Positions 1 through 12,755 of a stretch of 64,000 nucleotides of DNA are shown piece by piece. Position 1 is the first letter of the stretch, and every line of letters starts with the position of its first letter. The translations under genes were made by a program, and so were the position numbers. Source of the DNA: Portunus trituberculatus (Eukaryota > Arthropoda > Malacostraca > Decapoda > Portunidae); NCBI RefSeq assembly GCF_017591435.1, contig NC_059294.1, positions 14,437,604 to 14,501,603 on the forward strand, written 5' to 3'. Below the pieces are notes generated by a model. The model had not been told where the DNA came from and did not search any database. It was given only the letters and a program-made list of their open reading frames with translations.

Positions 1-2443
1 TAAGAGCTTGAACATGATAGCAAAGGAATCTTTCTCTCGTCTTATAATTTATGACACGCAAGTTCAGGGCTGATGCCAGATCGTAAAAAAAGTAATAAAG
101 TGCCAAGCGAGGGTCGTTAGTTACTTTCGACGAAAAGTCTGGAAACATCAAACTAAATTTCTTGACGCTATTTAAAGAAAGCTCCTTTGAAAAGCCACTA
201 TAAACAACCGAGAAGGTACAGGGAAAGGAAATTAAGCTTGGGGACACGTAATGTTATATCAATCTGGTATTGAATAAAACACGAAAATTTACTGAATATC
301 AAAGGAAAGTCTCACTAGAGTGGCTACGAATAAGGACATGATAATAAGATCACAGGTAGGCTCTCAGAGGGAGGCCATATTAGTGGTGAGGGAAGGCTGA
401 GACACAAACAGCATTAAGGTGCACCGAAGATACGCTCAGCCCATTAGGGAGACATAGGGATGGAGTTAGCAGACGGCACTTCTAAGGCAAGGTGGTCATG
501 AGAGAAGGGCGCAGAAAGACAACAAGAAAGGAGAAAAATACGAAAAGGCGTTTCAACTGCATCATCATTTCAGAGAAACTCCGCCGGGAGGGTGTTTTGT
601 TTCTCATCAATGCATAAAAAGAAACTGTCGAATTTTTAAGACAAATGACGGTGACTTTCAACATTGCATTTTTCCTCTACAGTTAAGATCACCTCCTGAG
701 TCTTGCAGCTTGAAACAAGGCAAACATAGTCATGAGCACGCTCTCTAAAACCCAATGGATACTTCCTCTTTTCCTTGTCCATTGAAAAAGAGAGCAAGAT
801 ACACATTCTTGAGAGAGGACGAGAGGACCCATTAGCACCGCCAACACTGAATATTTTTCTTCCCTGCGGAGCAACGCTGTGTCGCCTGAGTGGCAAGGCA
901 AACACGGTCCAGCTGACAAACAGGGCGAGTGTGTCCAAACAAAGCTCCGGCGCGCTGTGGGAGGCGAAGGGCTGAAATTACCTTCGTGTTTTCTCATATG
1001 TAGCAAGAAACAAACGTGTATGTGAAGGAGGGTTGTGACCTCAGCAGACCAGTCCAGGTGAAGACAAGCGTGGAAGATTCAGGTAAAGGTGCTTGGGAAA
1101 TGACTTCGACAGGTGCGGCTGGAGAATGATACTGAGGAGTTTTGCTCTGGAGTGATCTTGGCAAACGTGGCTCGGGATAGACACTGGCAGATAAAGATGG
1201 GAAGGGAGGAGGCACACCTTGTGAAGAAAGAGCAGAGCGTGAGTCGCGGTGAACAGATGCGCAGGTGTTCTTGAAAGTTGCTTCAGCTGTACTGGTGAGA
1301 TTCTAGACGGAGAAGAAAACTAGAAAAAAGCTGACTGGAATCCTGAACACCGCCTCGCATCAAATGTCTGGATTTCTCTTCTCTTGAGACAAAACACGGA
1401 ATGAAGAAAATGTATTGGTGTTATGTGAAGAAATATGAAACAAGGTTGGGTAATATCCTCCTTCCAGCACGTTCAGATGCCGCCCAGTGCCCGAAACGGA
1501 GTTAACAAGACAGAGAAAAACGCGTCGACCACGTGTGAGAGCGAGCAACAAGTTCCGACAACTTCATTCTGGCAAAGAGGAGGAGACAACCAAGACAGCG
1601 GGAGGCGAGCCGTATAAAGACATCCAACGCATCCTCCCAAGCCTGACAAGGCAGCCTCGGTGAGCAGCGTACCGTCTCAGCGTCTGAATTCATCTCTTCA
1701 CTGTTTCGTCATCACCATTATGTTAATTATCACGGGGCGTGGCGGCGAGTGTTATGCATGTGGGGCAGACAGTGTCACCCGCCACAGCCCTCACTGAACT
1801 GGAGGATAGGGAGTAATGATCCAGCATGTTTTCTCCATAATCACTCTGCTCTCTGCTATTCATGGCATGGAAACCCACCACCACCATCACCACCACCACC
1901 ACCACCACTAACAACAAGAGCTTCAACAAAGAAGATACCATGAAAATATTGCCATAACTCGATACAGTCAAGATGATAAATCCAAGACAATACTCGATAC
2001 GTCAGTCGCGACACAATCTACACACGACTGTATATATTAACACGACCCACGGGGCACTAGGCGAGCAAAGGGGACTCGGCCGCCGCGATAAGGCCTACCA
2101 GACACATCCAACAAAATCCCCAAAACGCCAGACCACGGGGAAGGGAGGGAGCGGGGATCACCTGGGGCAGCGTGACGGATGTGCCAGTCGTCTCCCGCGC
2201 GTGTCCCCGTCCCTCTGGCCCGTGTCCGCGTCCAGAGGAGGGCGGCGGGGCAGAGGGAAGGGAGGCATGCAAGGGAGGTGCCGCAGCAGCATCCTGGTTC
2301 ATATCGTTTCACAAGAAAGGTTACCCTCTTGTCGCTGTCCGCGCGCCGAGGCACCGATGTATTTGCTGCTCCTTCGCCGGCTGTCCCTCCCTCACCTCCC
2401 TTTCCTTCCCTTCCCTTCTCTCCAGATCCTCTGACCTCTACTC

Positions 2444-2445
<2 letters not shown>
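1..2445. other. Non-repetitive intergenic sequence, no gene supported
   Basis: Mixed-composition unique sequence. The short open frames lack splice-compatible partners or domains. A (CAC)n patch lies at about 1879-1909. From 2040 to 2450 it is GC-rich and ends in a pyrimidine-rich slope into the first (CT)n array. Confidence 0.6.

Positions 2446-2489
<44 letters not shown>
2446..2489. repeat. (CT)n microsatellite
   Basis: Perfect 44-bp CT array at the end of a pyrimidine-rich stretch. Confidence 0.97.
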
Positions 2490-2493
<4 letters not shown>

Positions 2494-3367
2494 TTTTCCG
2501 TTGACTCGTTAAACTTGTACATTCTTTTTTCTTGTATGCAAGGGTCTTGTTCATTTAAGACTTCCTTTCCTTCTTACCTACTTGTGTGTCTGGTTTACCC
2601 AAACGTACAATTGTATTTGTTACCTTAATCACTGAACCTTTCCTACACTCTATTCTTTCCTGTTCCTTTTTTGTCTTTTCTTTTCATGGGTTTTGGTTTC
2701 ACGATTTTTTCTCTTCCTGGAATAGATCTTTTCACTAACTTTCGTACATGCAAATACATACCACCAAACTCACGTTTTGGTCCCCCTCCCCTCACAAAAA
2801 CACGTACTCATCTTGAAGCACTAAGACACCACAAGTAGTTATCTCACTAATATTCATTTCCTCAAGTATCACATTCGTCAACATTTTTCATCCCTTCCAC
2901 ACATGTTCTTTTGTAAACAACCCAGTGCCCTCCATGACCCGCCGCGCACGCCCTCCGAATTCCCCTGATCACGCCCATCCACCCTGTAACCCTGCCCTCC
3001 TCACTTCTCACCCTACCTACAACTCTCTCTCCTTCCTTCCACACCCTCCTCGGCGTCTGACTCCACGTAAATTAAGAGGAGGCCACACGTAGCTTCGTCT
3101 TACTCATCCCTCGCTGACCCTTGTGCGTCTCATTATGCGGCGCGGGTCGTGTTGTCCGTGTTGCCGCTCGCTGTCTTCCGTGAGGCGACCTAATGAAGTT
3201 CTCCCTCAGCCCGGCAGGCGTGGCGTGGGAGAGGCCTTGCGGGGTGTGGCTTATGGAAACAGCGACGTGCGAGGACCGAAAATGTGTATACTACTACCTG
3301 TTTAAACACGTGCCTTGGCCTCGCTCCCTCTCCATCTCTGTCTGTCTGTCTCGTTCGCGTTGCGCTG

Positions 3368-3372
<5 letters not shown>

Positions 3373-3427
<55 letters not shown>
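3373..3427. repeat. (TC)n microsatellite
   Basis: Perfect 55-bp TC array. Confidence 0.97.
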
Positions 3428-3431
<4 letters not shown>

Positions 3432-3669
3432 CTGCGTGAGGAGACTATCAGACTTTCACTCACCTCTTCCCCCTCCGTCCTACCCAAGCAGGTTTTAATT
3501 TCATTTTTTCTCTAACGCATTTATCGCCTCTCCTATCTACCATTTATTTTTTTGTGTGTTTCAAGTAATCCTTTCTTTTCCTTCTTTTTCCATTTTTCTT
3601 GCTTTTAATTTGTTTTTTAATGCTTCTTACATGCGATTTCTTTCCATATGTTGTTTTCTTTCCTTCCAA

Positions 3670-3670
<1 letters not shown>

Positions 3671-3739
<69 letters not shown>
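3671..3739. repeat. (CT)n microsatellite with one TT interruption
   Basis: CT array interrupted once near 3681, inside a pyrimidine-rich region (about 3550-3870). Confidence 0.97.
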
Positions 3740-3740
<1 letters not shown>

Positions 3741-4185
3741 AAATGCTCCCTCCTCTCCTTCCCTTCGTTTCACTTCCTCCTGCCTCTCCCAGCCTTTCCC
3801 CGCCCCGCCCCGCATCATCCCCCAACCGTCCCTGTCCTGACCCAACCCTAGCTGAGTCTCTCCTACCCGGGACTTTCCCCACCACAACACCAACTCACAC
3901 TCACCACAAGCCTCGGCGCCCACCTGAGGTCCTCCTGAAAAAAATATAAAAACAATGTATAATTTATCAGGTAAAGAGTCTGTAGTTTGACGAGAGAAAA
4001 GTTTGTAGGTGAAAAACTAAAGAACATAAAAAAAAATATGTGTAAATGTGTGCTTATCTTGCTTATACACGCTTCAGAATAGATGATGAATGTCAGGTGA
4101 ATGTATAAAAAAAAATGGATGAACAAACCAGCAAATACCCACAGAAAAAATAAAAAAATAAGAAGTAATGCTATCAATTTTATTA

Positions 4186-4186
<1 letters not shown>

Positions 4187-4254
<68 letters not shown>
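4187..4254. repeat. (AC)n microsatellite
   Basis: Perfect 68-bp AC array in AT-rich sequence. Confidence 0.97.
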
Positions 4255-4258
<4 letters not shown>

Positions 4259-4786
4259 AACATACAGGCAACCTACAAAAAAACACGTGTTCCAGGTGAG
4301 TGTGTGGGCAGGCAGCATGAGCAGCATCAAGGGAAAAATAAATTATAAACGTCAACCAAAGCTGTCAAAAAAAGAGGGTTTCATACCTGCACGCAAACAT
4401 GCAAGATATTAAACACGATGAATTATTAAAGTATAAATCATACTCAACCAGAAACATACCATGACACTGCAGGGAACAATGAAAAAAAGAAAGAAGGAAT
4501 AAAAAAAGCTCTAGCGATACATTATGAATTCCAAAGCATCAGAGAACACATGAGCTAAGTTTCACTAATGATATTAAAGAAAGACGACCGTAAGGCACTT
4601 TGGAATATCTAGTCATAAGGCAGCAAGGCTTAAGGGGTAAATAATATATGACAAAGGCGTAAGAAGGTGAAGGAATGGAGAAGCGAAAGAGACTGGAGGA
4701 AAAAATGCAATTCTTGGATATATGAAGAAATAAGTACTAAAATATTGTGGAAATAAAAAAAAATACATAAATACGATTACGAAAAG

Positions 4787-4886
<100 letters not shown>

Positions 4887-5254
4887 CTATGCATTAAGAA
4901 AGGGAACTATGAAAAAAAAAAGTTAAAGATCCTTGACAGAAGAACAAGATTACGAAGAAGACGAGCTGCTGAGGAGTGTCAGATTATCAGCACTGTGTTT
5001 AAATGTGTACATACGTATTTCTTGTCTCTAGGCCAGGGGAGGATGAAGGAGGAGGGTTAGAGGGGCTGGGGACGGAGGGAGGAGGTTAGGGCTTTCTCGC
5101 CTCCCGCCATAAGCAATAGGGAGAATAAACGGTACGATGAGATACAAGAAAAAAAGAAAAAAAATCTCTCTTCGCAATGTTATCTGTACTTTGGGACATT
5201 GTTTGGGGCGAGTTGCAATGCCCACGATGGCTCCGCATTGTTACTGGCTGATGG

Positions 5255-5260
<6 letters not shown>

Positions 5261-5325
<65 letters not shown>
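5261..5325. repeat. (GA)n microsatellite
   Basis: Perfect 65-bp array, first of a dense cluster of five long arrays between 5.2 and 6.2 kb. Confidence 0.97.
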
Positions 5326-5330
<5 letters not shown>

Positions 5331-5437
5331 TTACTGGTCGAGACACGCATCTACAAGCTAGGTATCAGTTTCAACTCGTTTCTTTATTTATTTTCGTCTC
5401 GTGAAACGTATTGTGAGCAAGAGACGGGATGTGGTGC

Positions 5438-5439
<2 letters not shown>

Positions 5440-5510
<71 letters not shown>
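5440..5510. repeat. (GT)n microsatellite
   Basis: Perfect 71-bp array. Confidence 0.97.
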
Positions 5511-5511
<1 letters not shown>

Positions 5512-5565
5512 CGTGGGAAAGTTTTAAGATCAATTAAGAAAGTGATAAGAGGATATAAAATTATT

Positions 5566-5567
<2 letters not shown>

Positions 5568-5616
<49 letters not shown>
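5568..5616. repeat. (CT)n microsatellite
   Basis: Perfect array lying in opposite strand sense to the flanking (GA)n arrays at 5261 and 5791. Confidence 0.97.
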
Positions 5617-5618
<2 letters not shown>

Positions 5619-5786
5619 ATACATGAAAAGAACAGGCGAACACTCCCTCCCGAAGATACACACACAATCCAACATGACAATGGGAGAGAGGAAGGAGAGA
5701 GAGAGAGAGAGAGAGGAAGAACAAGAACATGAAAAGTTAAGAACGGGAGGACAAAAGTTTGGAGAAGAATGGGAAGAAGGGAAATA

Positions 5787-5790
<4 letters not shown>

Positions 5791-5866
<76 letters not shown>
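5791..5866. repeat. (AG)n microsatellite
   Basis: Perfect 76-bp array; a shorter (GA)n run precedes it at 5694-5714. Confidence 0.97.
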
Positions 5867-5869
<3 letters not shown>

Positions 5870-6073
5870 CCGCCCTGAATTTACAACAGCAACAACAACA
5901 AAATAAGAATATTAGTGACAATTTTTCGCATCACCCTCTTAAATTATTATGTACATTATTTTTATAACACACAAAGGAGGCAATGCACTTTATAAATAAA
6001 TAAATAAATAAATTGAGTCAAGTTATGCAAAGCAACCAATTCTAAATATGGTTTTCGGGCGGGCAGTAAAATT

Positions 6074-6076
<3 letters not shown>

Positions 6077-6138
<62 letters not shown>
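6077..6138. repeat. (GA)n microsatellite
   Basis: Perfect 62-bp array, 70 bp after a short (AAAT)n run at 5995-6012. Confidence 0.97.
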
Positions 6139-6141
<3 letters not shown>

Positions 6142-6881
6142 TGACTCACTTTCTCTTGTCATCTGGAAAGCGGCCGCCCAGCCCAGCCATTGCTAAGCCT
6201 CGCGGCCTCCACAAACCTGTCGCTCAGATGCTAAAAAAGACGCAAAAATATGACCAGGAATAGAATTAAAGATAAGCTAAGCGACTCACAACTGCGCCGT
6301 GGCCTCTCTCTGTACGGGACTGTGATATACTGACAACCTAAGTATTTTGAGTACGCTGAAGCTGGGAAACTCAGTAGCGAACAGTTTGAGTTTCCATTTT
6401 GCTCCATTTTTTTTTTCATTTTTTACATACAAAGTAAACAGATGAATTGGAAAGTAAGTAGGTAGGTATGCCAGTTTACCTCCGAGTCTTGAATTAAATC
6501 TGTATATCAGTGTCTCGTATTTTTCTTTTATGGAGGATCAATATCAATTTTTTTGTAAGACCAATATGTATGTGTTGTTGTTGTTTTTTTTTCTTTCTAT
6601 TCCTCTGTGCCGTGTTTATTTACTTGGAGGTCTGCATCCACTTGTATAACGATAATAAAATATATTTTCTCAAGGCATTAATATTTATGCTTCCTAATGG
6701 ATTCAGAAGGGAGCTCCCCAGCCCGGCCCCGCGAGCCTTGATCTAAAGGCCCGATACACTCGTATAAAATAGTTAACTTCATGATAATCTTTGGGATATT
6801 AGCAAAACAAAACGTAAAGCACAACCTTCGCAGTTCATATTTAGTTGTTATTATTATTGTTGTTTTATCTCCGGTGACGCA

Positions 6882-6885
<4 letters not shown>
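6139..6885. other. Unique AT-rich intergenic sequence
   Basis: No gene or structured element recognised; short T-rich runs at 6409-6425 and 6577-6590. Confidence 0.5.

Positions 6886-6920
<35 letters not shown>
6886..6920. repeat. (CT)n microsatellite
   Basis: Perfect 35-bp array. Confidence 0.96.
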
Positions 6921-6923
<3 letters not shown>

Positions 6924-7335
6924 CAAGGGCACGGAAATTCCTGACGGCTAGGTAGGATCCGGCGCGGCGTCCCCCGTGGCCTGGCCTTGATCTGTGCATG
7001 AACAGAGCTCAGTGTTTGCCAGCAACATTTGATACACACGTCTACTAAATCAGATAATAACAATATTTCATCAATTTATTCCCACCAATTATCTAAACCA
7101 GTCCATGTAAAGAACTAATTTAATGTGATTCCCTCTATGAAAAATAATGAACAAGTCGAACAATTATCGACTCAAGCCATTGGTACATTGTCGTCCTACT
7201 TGTCTCCTTCCCCATCTTATTTATGGAAACCGGCCACACTCAACAGAATAAGACTGTGGTGACGGTGTATCGTGTCCAGATGTGTCCTCTAATTTCTGTA
7301 CAAACAAACAAGAGGTCTGCATATAAAGCTACACT

Positions 7336-7340
<5 letters not shown>

Positions 7341-7401
<61 letters not shown>
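7341..7401. repeat. (AG)n microsatellite
   Basis: Perfect 61-bp array. Confidence 0.97.
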
Positions 7402-7404
<3 letters not shown>

Positions 7405-10027
7405 TACGGTGGTGACGTTAGAGGTCGTGTGAAGGTGGTGAATTGTGAAGAGTGAGCAGCAACCAAGGCAGTTGCGATATACTGTATTTTACTTTCTTTA
7501 GGCAACTGATGAACGAATAAAAGGTTTAACTGTTTCAGACGTGGCTGTGGAAAGTATATATTGCTGTGCTGTGATGCAGGTAGTGATACTGGTGAGCTGT
7601 GTCGAGGAAATGAGTGATTAGAATAGTGAATATGGTAAGCAGAATGGGGACAGTGGAATAATTTTTTGAGCTATCCCGTAAAAGCTACATTTTCTACGAC
7701 GAAACTTCTAGATCGTTCTCTATCAGTACATTTTCTTTGGCCAACTTATTCATTTGAGTCGCCTGTACATTTTTCATATAATCTTGTCTGAAATATAACT
7801 TTGTTCGTTCATCACCATATTATGAAAGCAGAGAGGTAGTATGAATATTATCTACATCTCTTTCGGGGTCTATGAACAGTTTTATATTATATATTGTTTC
7901 AGGACTCAAATGTGTGTAAACTTCAAAGTGTATACCTTATGAATAAAAAAAAAAAAAAAGAAAAACCGTATTGTTTCATTGAACAATAAAAAGGACCACT
8001 GCGATTATGAAAAAAAAAAAAAACTATTAACAGGCATCTTACTTAAATTCAGGGACGCAAGGGATGGTCCTGCATCTGTTGGTATCTAGAACAAGCTGCT
8101 TTCAAAGTGTAGGTCCATTTCCTCTCCGTCAACGAAGCGTGATACAAAGAATTACAGAAAATATTAACAGTAAAGCAACTAAGCAACCAAAAACTAACCA
8201 AACAAAATAGAAAAAGAAAAAAAGAAGGAATTAATAAACAGTCAAAGAAGAAGCAGCAGCACAAAGTAATTAAGCAGTGAGCCAAACAAGTGACCACGCA
8301 ACATTGCATCTCTTATTGTTTTGATTATATTAGACTCATTAATTTGGGGCTTGGAGAAGAGACGCAATGTTTGATTCAGTACTCTCCTGCCCCTGCTGCT
8401 GGCGAGGAGGCGAGTAAGCGAGATCAAACCACAGTGTTGATGAGAACCATTATGCAGTTAATTGGTTAATCAAGCCCTTAAAGTGAAGAACCTCGCCTGG
8501 AGTGTGGCACAGGGGCAGCATGTGTCACTTGAAATACGAGTCTTGGTACCCCGAGGCAAGCTTTATTATGCCAACACAGTGCTTGAGGACACTAAATGAA
8601 CTCGTCGTGCAGGTAAACTTGGCGAAAATAATGGTGACAGATTAGATGACATTCACAACATTAGCTTAATTATTACCTGTAATTTTGAGAGACTGAATAA
8701 AGAGAAGTGGGGGAAAAAAAGAGACGAGGATGTATTCATCTAATCACCGGGACATAATTAGCTCGGCCGAGACTGACTGGCTAACAACCTCGGCGCTGAC
8801 AGGTGACATAATGAGGCTGATTAATGGAGCGCATCACCTGCTTCCCTGATAACTGACCAATGGACGTGTTGGATTCTGACACTACGTATATTTGATTCTT
8901 TTCTTGCACTACTGTTTATGACATCATCAGACACGTTTGTATTAATGAGGTGATAACACTCATGCGAAGGACGCGGGTCACTGGAGAAAAAGAAGTCATC
9001 ATTGCGGTTCATGTGTTAACAACGTTCGTTATTCAAGGTTCAGTGCGTCAGAGTGCATGTAGACAAACGGACAGACAGACAAAGGGAGAGGCGAGGCACA
9101 GCTTGGGGCGTGATACATTGTAGCATTGAACAAAGCGAGTAACATCAAAGAAAATCTATCATGTGAATTGAAAACCTTTAAAAAATTATGATAAATCAGA
9201 AGGGTGTCACTTTAATTCAATATTCGCCAACCCTCTACGTGATCCCCAAAGTGACTTAATGGGAAGGGCTGCACCTCACGTCCCCCTCCCTCCCTCTATC
9301 CCCCTATCCCTCCCTCTTTTCCTTCTTATACGGGCAGAGCCACAAAGACGAAAAATATTATGAGGAGGAAGACTAACAAGTAAGAAGAGGACGATAAGAG
9401 TAAAATCAAGTATAAGAAAGATGACAACTACCACCACCACTACTATCCCCACCACTACTCCCACCACCTCCACCACAACCACAACAACAGCAACAGCAAC
9501 AACGAACACCAACAAAGGCCAATAAATCACGAGACACACAAAAGAGAGGCGCCGCAGCAAAACACGAATTCCCCTCCCTCCCCCTCCTTGTCTCTCACAC
9601 CTCTCCCCTCTCTCCCTCTCCCCCAGGCGCCCCAGTACTCAAACCGGAGATAAAGGACGTCACTGTAAGCGGAATGTAAAGTGTTAAAAAAGAAATGGAT
9701 GATCAAACAGGCATTATCCACGGCCATTACCCAGCCATCTGCACCTCTCCATCATTCACCACCACCACCACTCCCTCCCTCCGTCCTTCCCTCCCTCTCT
9801 CCCTCCCTCTCTCTCTCTCTCCGCGGGGCACGAGAAGGAGGATGCCCCGTGGGTCAAGTGACGTTTCAATCCATCTTTCCAGGCAGAGAAAATGACGTAG
9901 TATTATCAATTTCCAGGGGCAAGAAAGAATTACACAGCCATCTTTGCATGACACAAGGAAATAGACACAGGAATTTAAAGAGAAAAAAAAGAATATTAAA
10001 AGATCCAATAAACTTACTACATATATA

Positions 10028-10030
<3 letters not shown>
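7402..10030. other. Longest repeat-poor intergenic stretch in the left half
   Basis: Mostly unique sequence with short A runs (7946-7960, 8010-8023) and a degenerate ACC/ACA tract (9424-9515). No coding exon recognised. A candidate homeodomain-site cluster at 8755-8825 is listed separately. Confidence 0.55.
8755..8825. promoter_or_regulatory. Candidate Hox/TALE motif cluster
   Basis: TAATTA at 8755-8760, TGACAG (Meis/Hth-type) at 8797-8802, TGACAT at 8804-8809 and TGATTAAT (Exd/Pbx-Hox composite type) at 8818-8825, in unique sequence. Motif matches alone are weak evidence; activity is inferred only. Confidence 0.25.

Positions 10031-10094
<64 letters not shown>
10031..10094. repeat. (GA)n microsatellite
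   Basis: Perfect 64-bp array. Confidence 0.97.
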
Positions 10095-10097
<3 letters not shown>

Positions 10098-10494
10098 GGC
10101 AGCTGGCGTGGAGGGACAGAATGTACAGTGGAAGGATAACTTGCTACTTGATGTGTTTGGCTGTTCCTGTCCCACATTGTTGTCACGTCCACAGTCGACT
10201 GGCATATTGGACACTTCTCTTTCGCTCATACTGTTACCCATTATACTGATTATTCCAATGTTCTAATTAGTTACATGTGACTGTATGTTTTTTTTTTTTT
10301 TAAGCTACTGGTGCCAAAAACGCCCGACTCCTCCAAAGATTAACAAGGTTAAGAAGAAAATGAGAGACCGCGGGAGTTGGTTTATAACATTGCATCTATT
10401 GAAGTGCCTACGACCACCAGTAAACTATAAATAGTGGAAAATCACGGAAGAAAGAGCAAGACAAATGAATGTTGAGTCATTACCAGAGATCGAG

Positions 10495-10497
<3 letters not shown>

Positions 10498-10539
<42 letters not shown>
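10498..10539. repeat. (GA)n microsatellite
   Basis: Perfect 42-bp array. Confidence 0.96.
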
Positions 10540-10542
<3 letters not shown>

Positions 10543-10879
10543 AAGATAACAGCACAGCCAAAATAAAGGGCAAGGGGCGGGAGGAAGCACCATCCATCCA
10601 CCTACACACACACACACGCCCACACCTAAACAAAGGACACAAGACACACAACAGCAGGAGCACGCGAACTGATACAAGCAGATGGACCTGACCAGCGACC
10701 GCAAAACAACAGGGGACATAAAACTAGGAACACGGGAACAGTAAGACACATATTATGAGCAACACGGCGACGCGGACACAGGAGACACTGGAACAATAAC
10801 GCAGGAGAAGGTTAAGGAGCCTCAGAAGATACACACAAGTCTTCTGGTGCGCCTAGTGAGATCATCGTGTTGCATGGTG

Positions 10880-11400
10880 GAGGTGCAGCTGCAGGAGGAA
10901 CACGAAGGAACACAAATGATGAACGAGAGGAAGATTCATTGGTCTGTGTGAAATATGTTGCTGTTTCAAGGGCGTGAAATGTTGGACGGTAAATAACAGC
11001 AACAGAGGAGGAGGAAGAGAAATAAGAGGAGTAGGAGGAGCAATAGGAAGAGGAAAACGAGGAAGAGGAGCAGCAACCTTCAGAAGCCAAAGAAAAAAAA
11101 AGTGGAAGGACCCAAAAAGAAAATACTTCAATGAGGAAAGGACGAAACGAAGGTAGAGGAAGAAAATATCGGGGAGGAAAAGACGAAAGAATGGTAGAAG
11201 AAAAAATTCAATGGAAGAAAAATGGGAGAAAAAAGTAAGGAAGAGCTTGAAGTTTGACGGATGAAAAGTGACAATTTCAATGACGAAAGGACGAATTGAA
11301 GATAGGGAAAGAAATAGGAAATATAATTCAGAGCATGAAATGAGAGAGGCGAAAATGAGAAAATTGATATATAGAGACGGAAAGGATGAAAAATATGGAG
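10880..11400. other. Polypurine-rich tract
   Basis: About 500 bp strongly biased to A and G on the + strand (AGGAGGA, GAAAGGA and similar). Long open frames on the minus strand here are low-complexity Phe/Ser/Leu and not credible proteins. Confidence 0.7.
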
Positions 11401-11421
11401 GATGGAAGCACTTTGTGTGTT

Positions 11422-11706
11422 TCTTCACTGTTTGATCTGCTGCAATCTCTGACGAGAGAGACGTTACCCTACGGAACGAGCTCAGAGCTCATTATTTCCG
11501 ATCTTCGGATAGGCCTGAGACCAGGCACACACCACACACCGGGACAACAAGGTCACAACTCCTCGATTTACATCCCGTACCTACTCACTGCTAGGTGAAC
11601 AGGGGCTACACGTGAAAGGAGACACACCCAAATATCTTCACCCGGCCGGGGAATCGAACCCCGGTCCTCTAGCTTGTGAAGCCAGCTCTGTAACCACTGA
11701 GCTACC

Positions 11707-11709
<3 letters not shown>
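11422..11709 (-). mobile_element. tRNA-Val-derived SINE copy, minus strand
   Basis: The reverse complement begins CCCGGTAGCTCAGTGGTTAC (box A), has a 5-bp anticodon stem with loop TTCACAA (CAC, Val) and box B GGTTCGATTCC. The body then contains CCCCTGTTCACCTAGCAGT, GAGCTCTGAGCTCG and a 3' end near CAGATCAAACAGTGAA. It is essentially full length. It is abutted on its 5' side by (TG)n read on + (so (CA)n in SINE sense) and on its 3' side by a short CA run. Nearly identical to the 45.8 kb copy. Confidence 0.85.

Positions 11710-11747
<38 letters not shown>
11709..11747. repeat. (TG)n microsatellite abutting a SINE head
   Basis: 39-bp array directly joined to the 5' end of the minus-strand SINE. 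Confidence 0.96.
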
Positions 11748-11748
<1 letters not shown>

Positions 11749-11784
11749 CTTAATGGATGAACAAAGGAAGGCAAGAGATCGAGG

Positions 11785-11850
11785 GAGGGAGGGAAGGAAG
11801 GAAGGAAGGATAAAATAGAGGAAGGAAGGAAGGATGGAAGGAAGGGAATA
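11785..11850. repeat. Imperfect (GGAA)n tetranucleotide tract
   Basis: Degenerate GGAA/GGGA units between the (TG)n and (AT)n arrays. Confidence 0.7.
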
Positions 11851-11896
11851 GTAAATCAAAAGGAGCAAGATGAAAAGAGTAACCTGAAATGAATCC

Positions 11897-12076
<180 letters not shown>

Positions 12077-12160
12077 GAATCAGGAAATTGAATGGCAAAA
12101 GTATGAGAGTTGGTAATTAAAATCTTCAAGGTGCCATTCAGTTCTCGTCTCTTGATCTTT

Positions 12161-12290
12161 ATCTCCTCCTCCTCCTTCTCCTCTTCCTCCTCCTCCTCAT
12201 TCTCCTCTTCCTCCTCCTCCTCCTTCTCTTTCTCATCCTCCTCCTCCTCCTCTTACTTCTTCTCCTCCTTCTCTTCCTTCTCGTCTTTCG
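12161..12290. repeat. Imperfect (TCC/TTC)n pyrimidine tract
   Basis: Trinucleotide-like CTC, TCC and TTC units over 130 bp, pure pyrimidine for most of its length. Confidence 0.85.
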
Positions 12291-12385
12291 CATGTGAGCC
12301 TTCGAAAATAAAAAAAAAAGTAAGGAAAAACGAAATGGAAGACAAAAGGATAAAGAATGCACAAAATCGAAGCAAAAATCTGAGA

Positions 12386-12391
<6 letters not shown>

Positions 12392-12461
<70 letters not shown>
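12392..12461. repeat. (GA)n microsatellite
   Basis: Perfect 70-bp array. Confidence 0.97.
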
Positions 12462-12464
<3 letters not shown>

Positions 12465-12681
12465 TAAAAAGACGGAAGAAAGGGAAAAATGGAAAGAAAG
12501 CGCAACAAGGGAGGAGTGGGGAGAGACTGAGGGAACAAAGGTGAGTGACAGCGAATGATGTATGATGAGACGAGAATAAAAAGGGAGAGAGAAAATTCTG
12601 AACGTTCTTGTCTTATCCGTCAAGAGAGGGATCGACACTACCCCAGCCAGGAAAATGGATAAGGAGGAGGTGTTCACCCAA

Positions 12682-12682
<1 letters not shown>

Positions 12683-12754
<72 letters not shown>
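12683..12754. repeat. (AC)n microsatellite
   Basis: Perfect 72-bp array. Confidence 0.97.

Positions 12755-12755
<1 letters not shown>

Noticed and set aside
11641..11709. Functional tRNA on the minus strand
   Set aside because: It has no variable loop of normal length, a partial acceptor stem and an attached SINE body.
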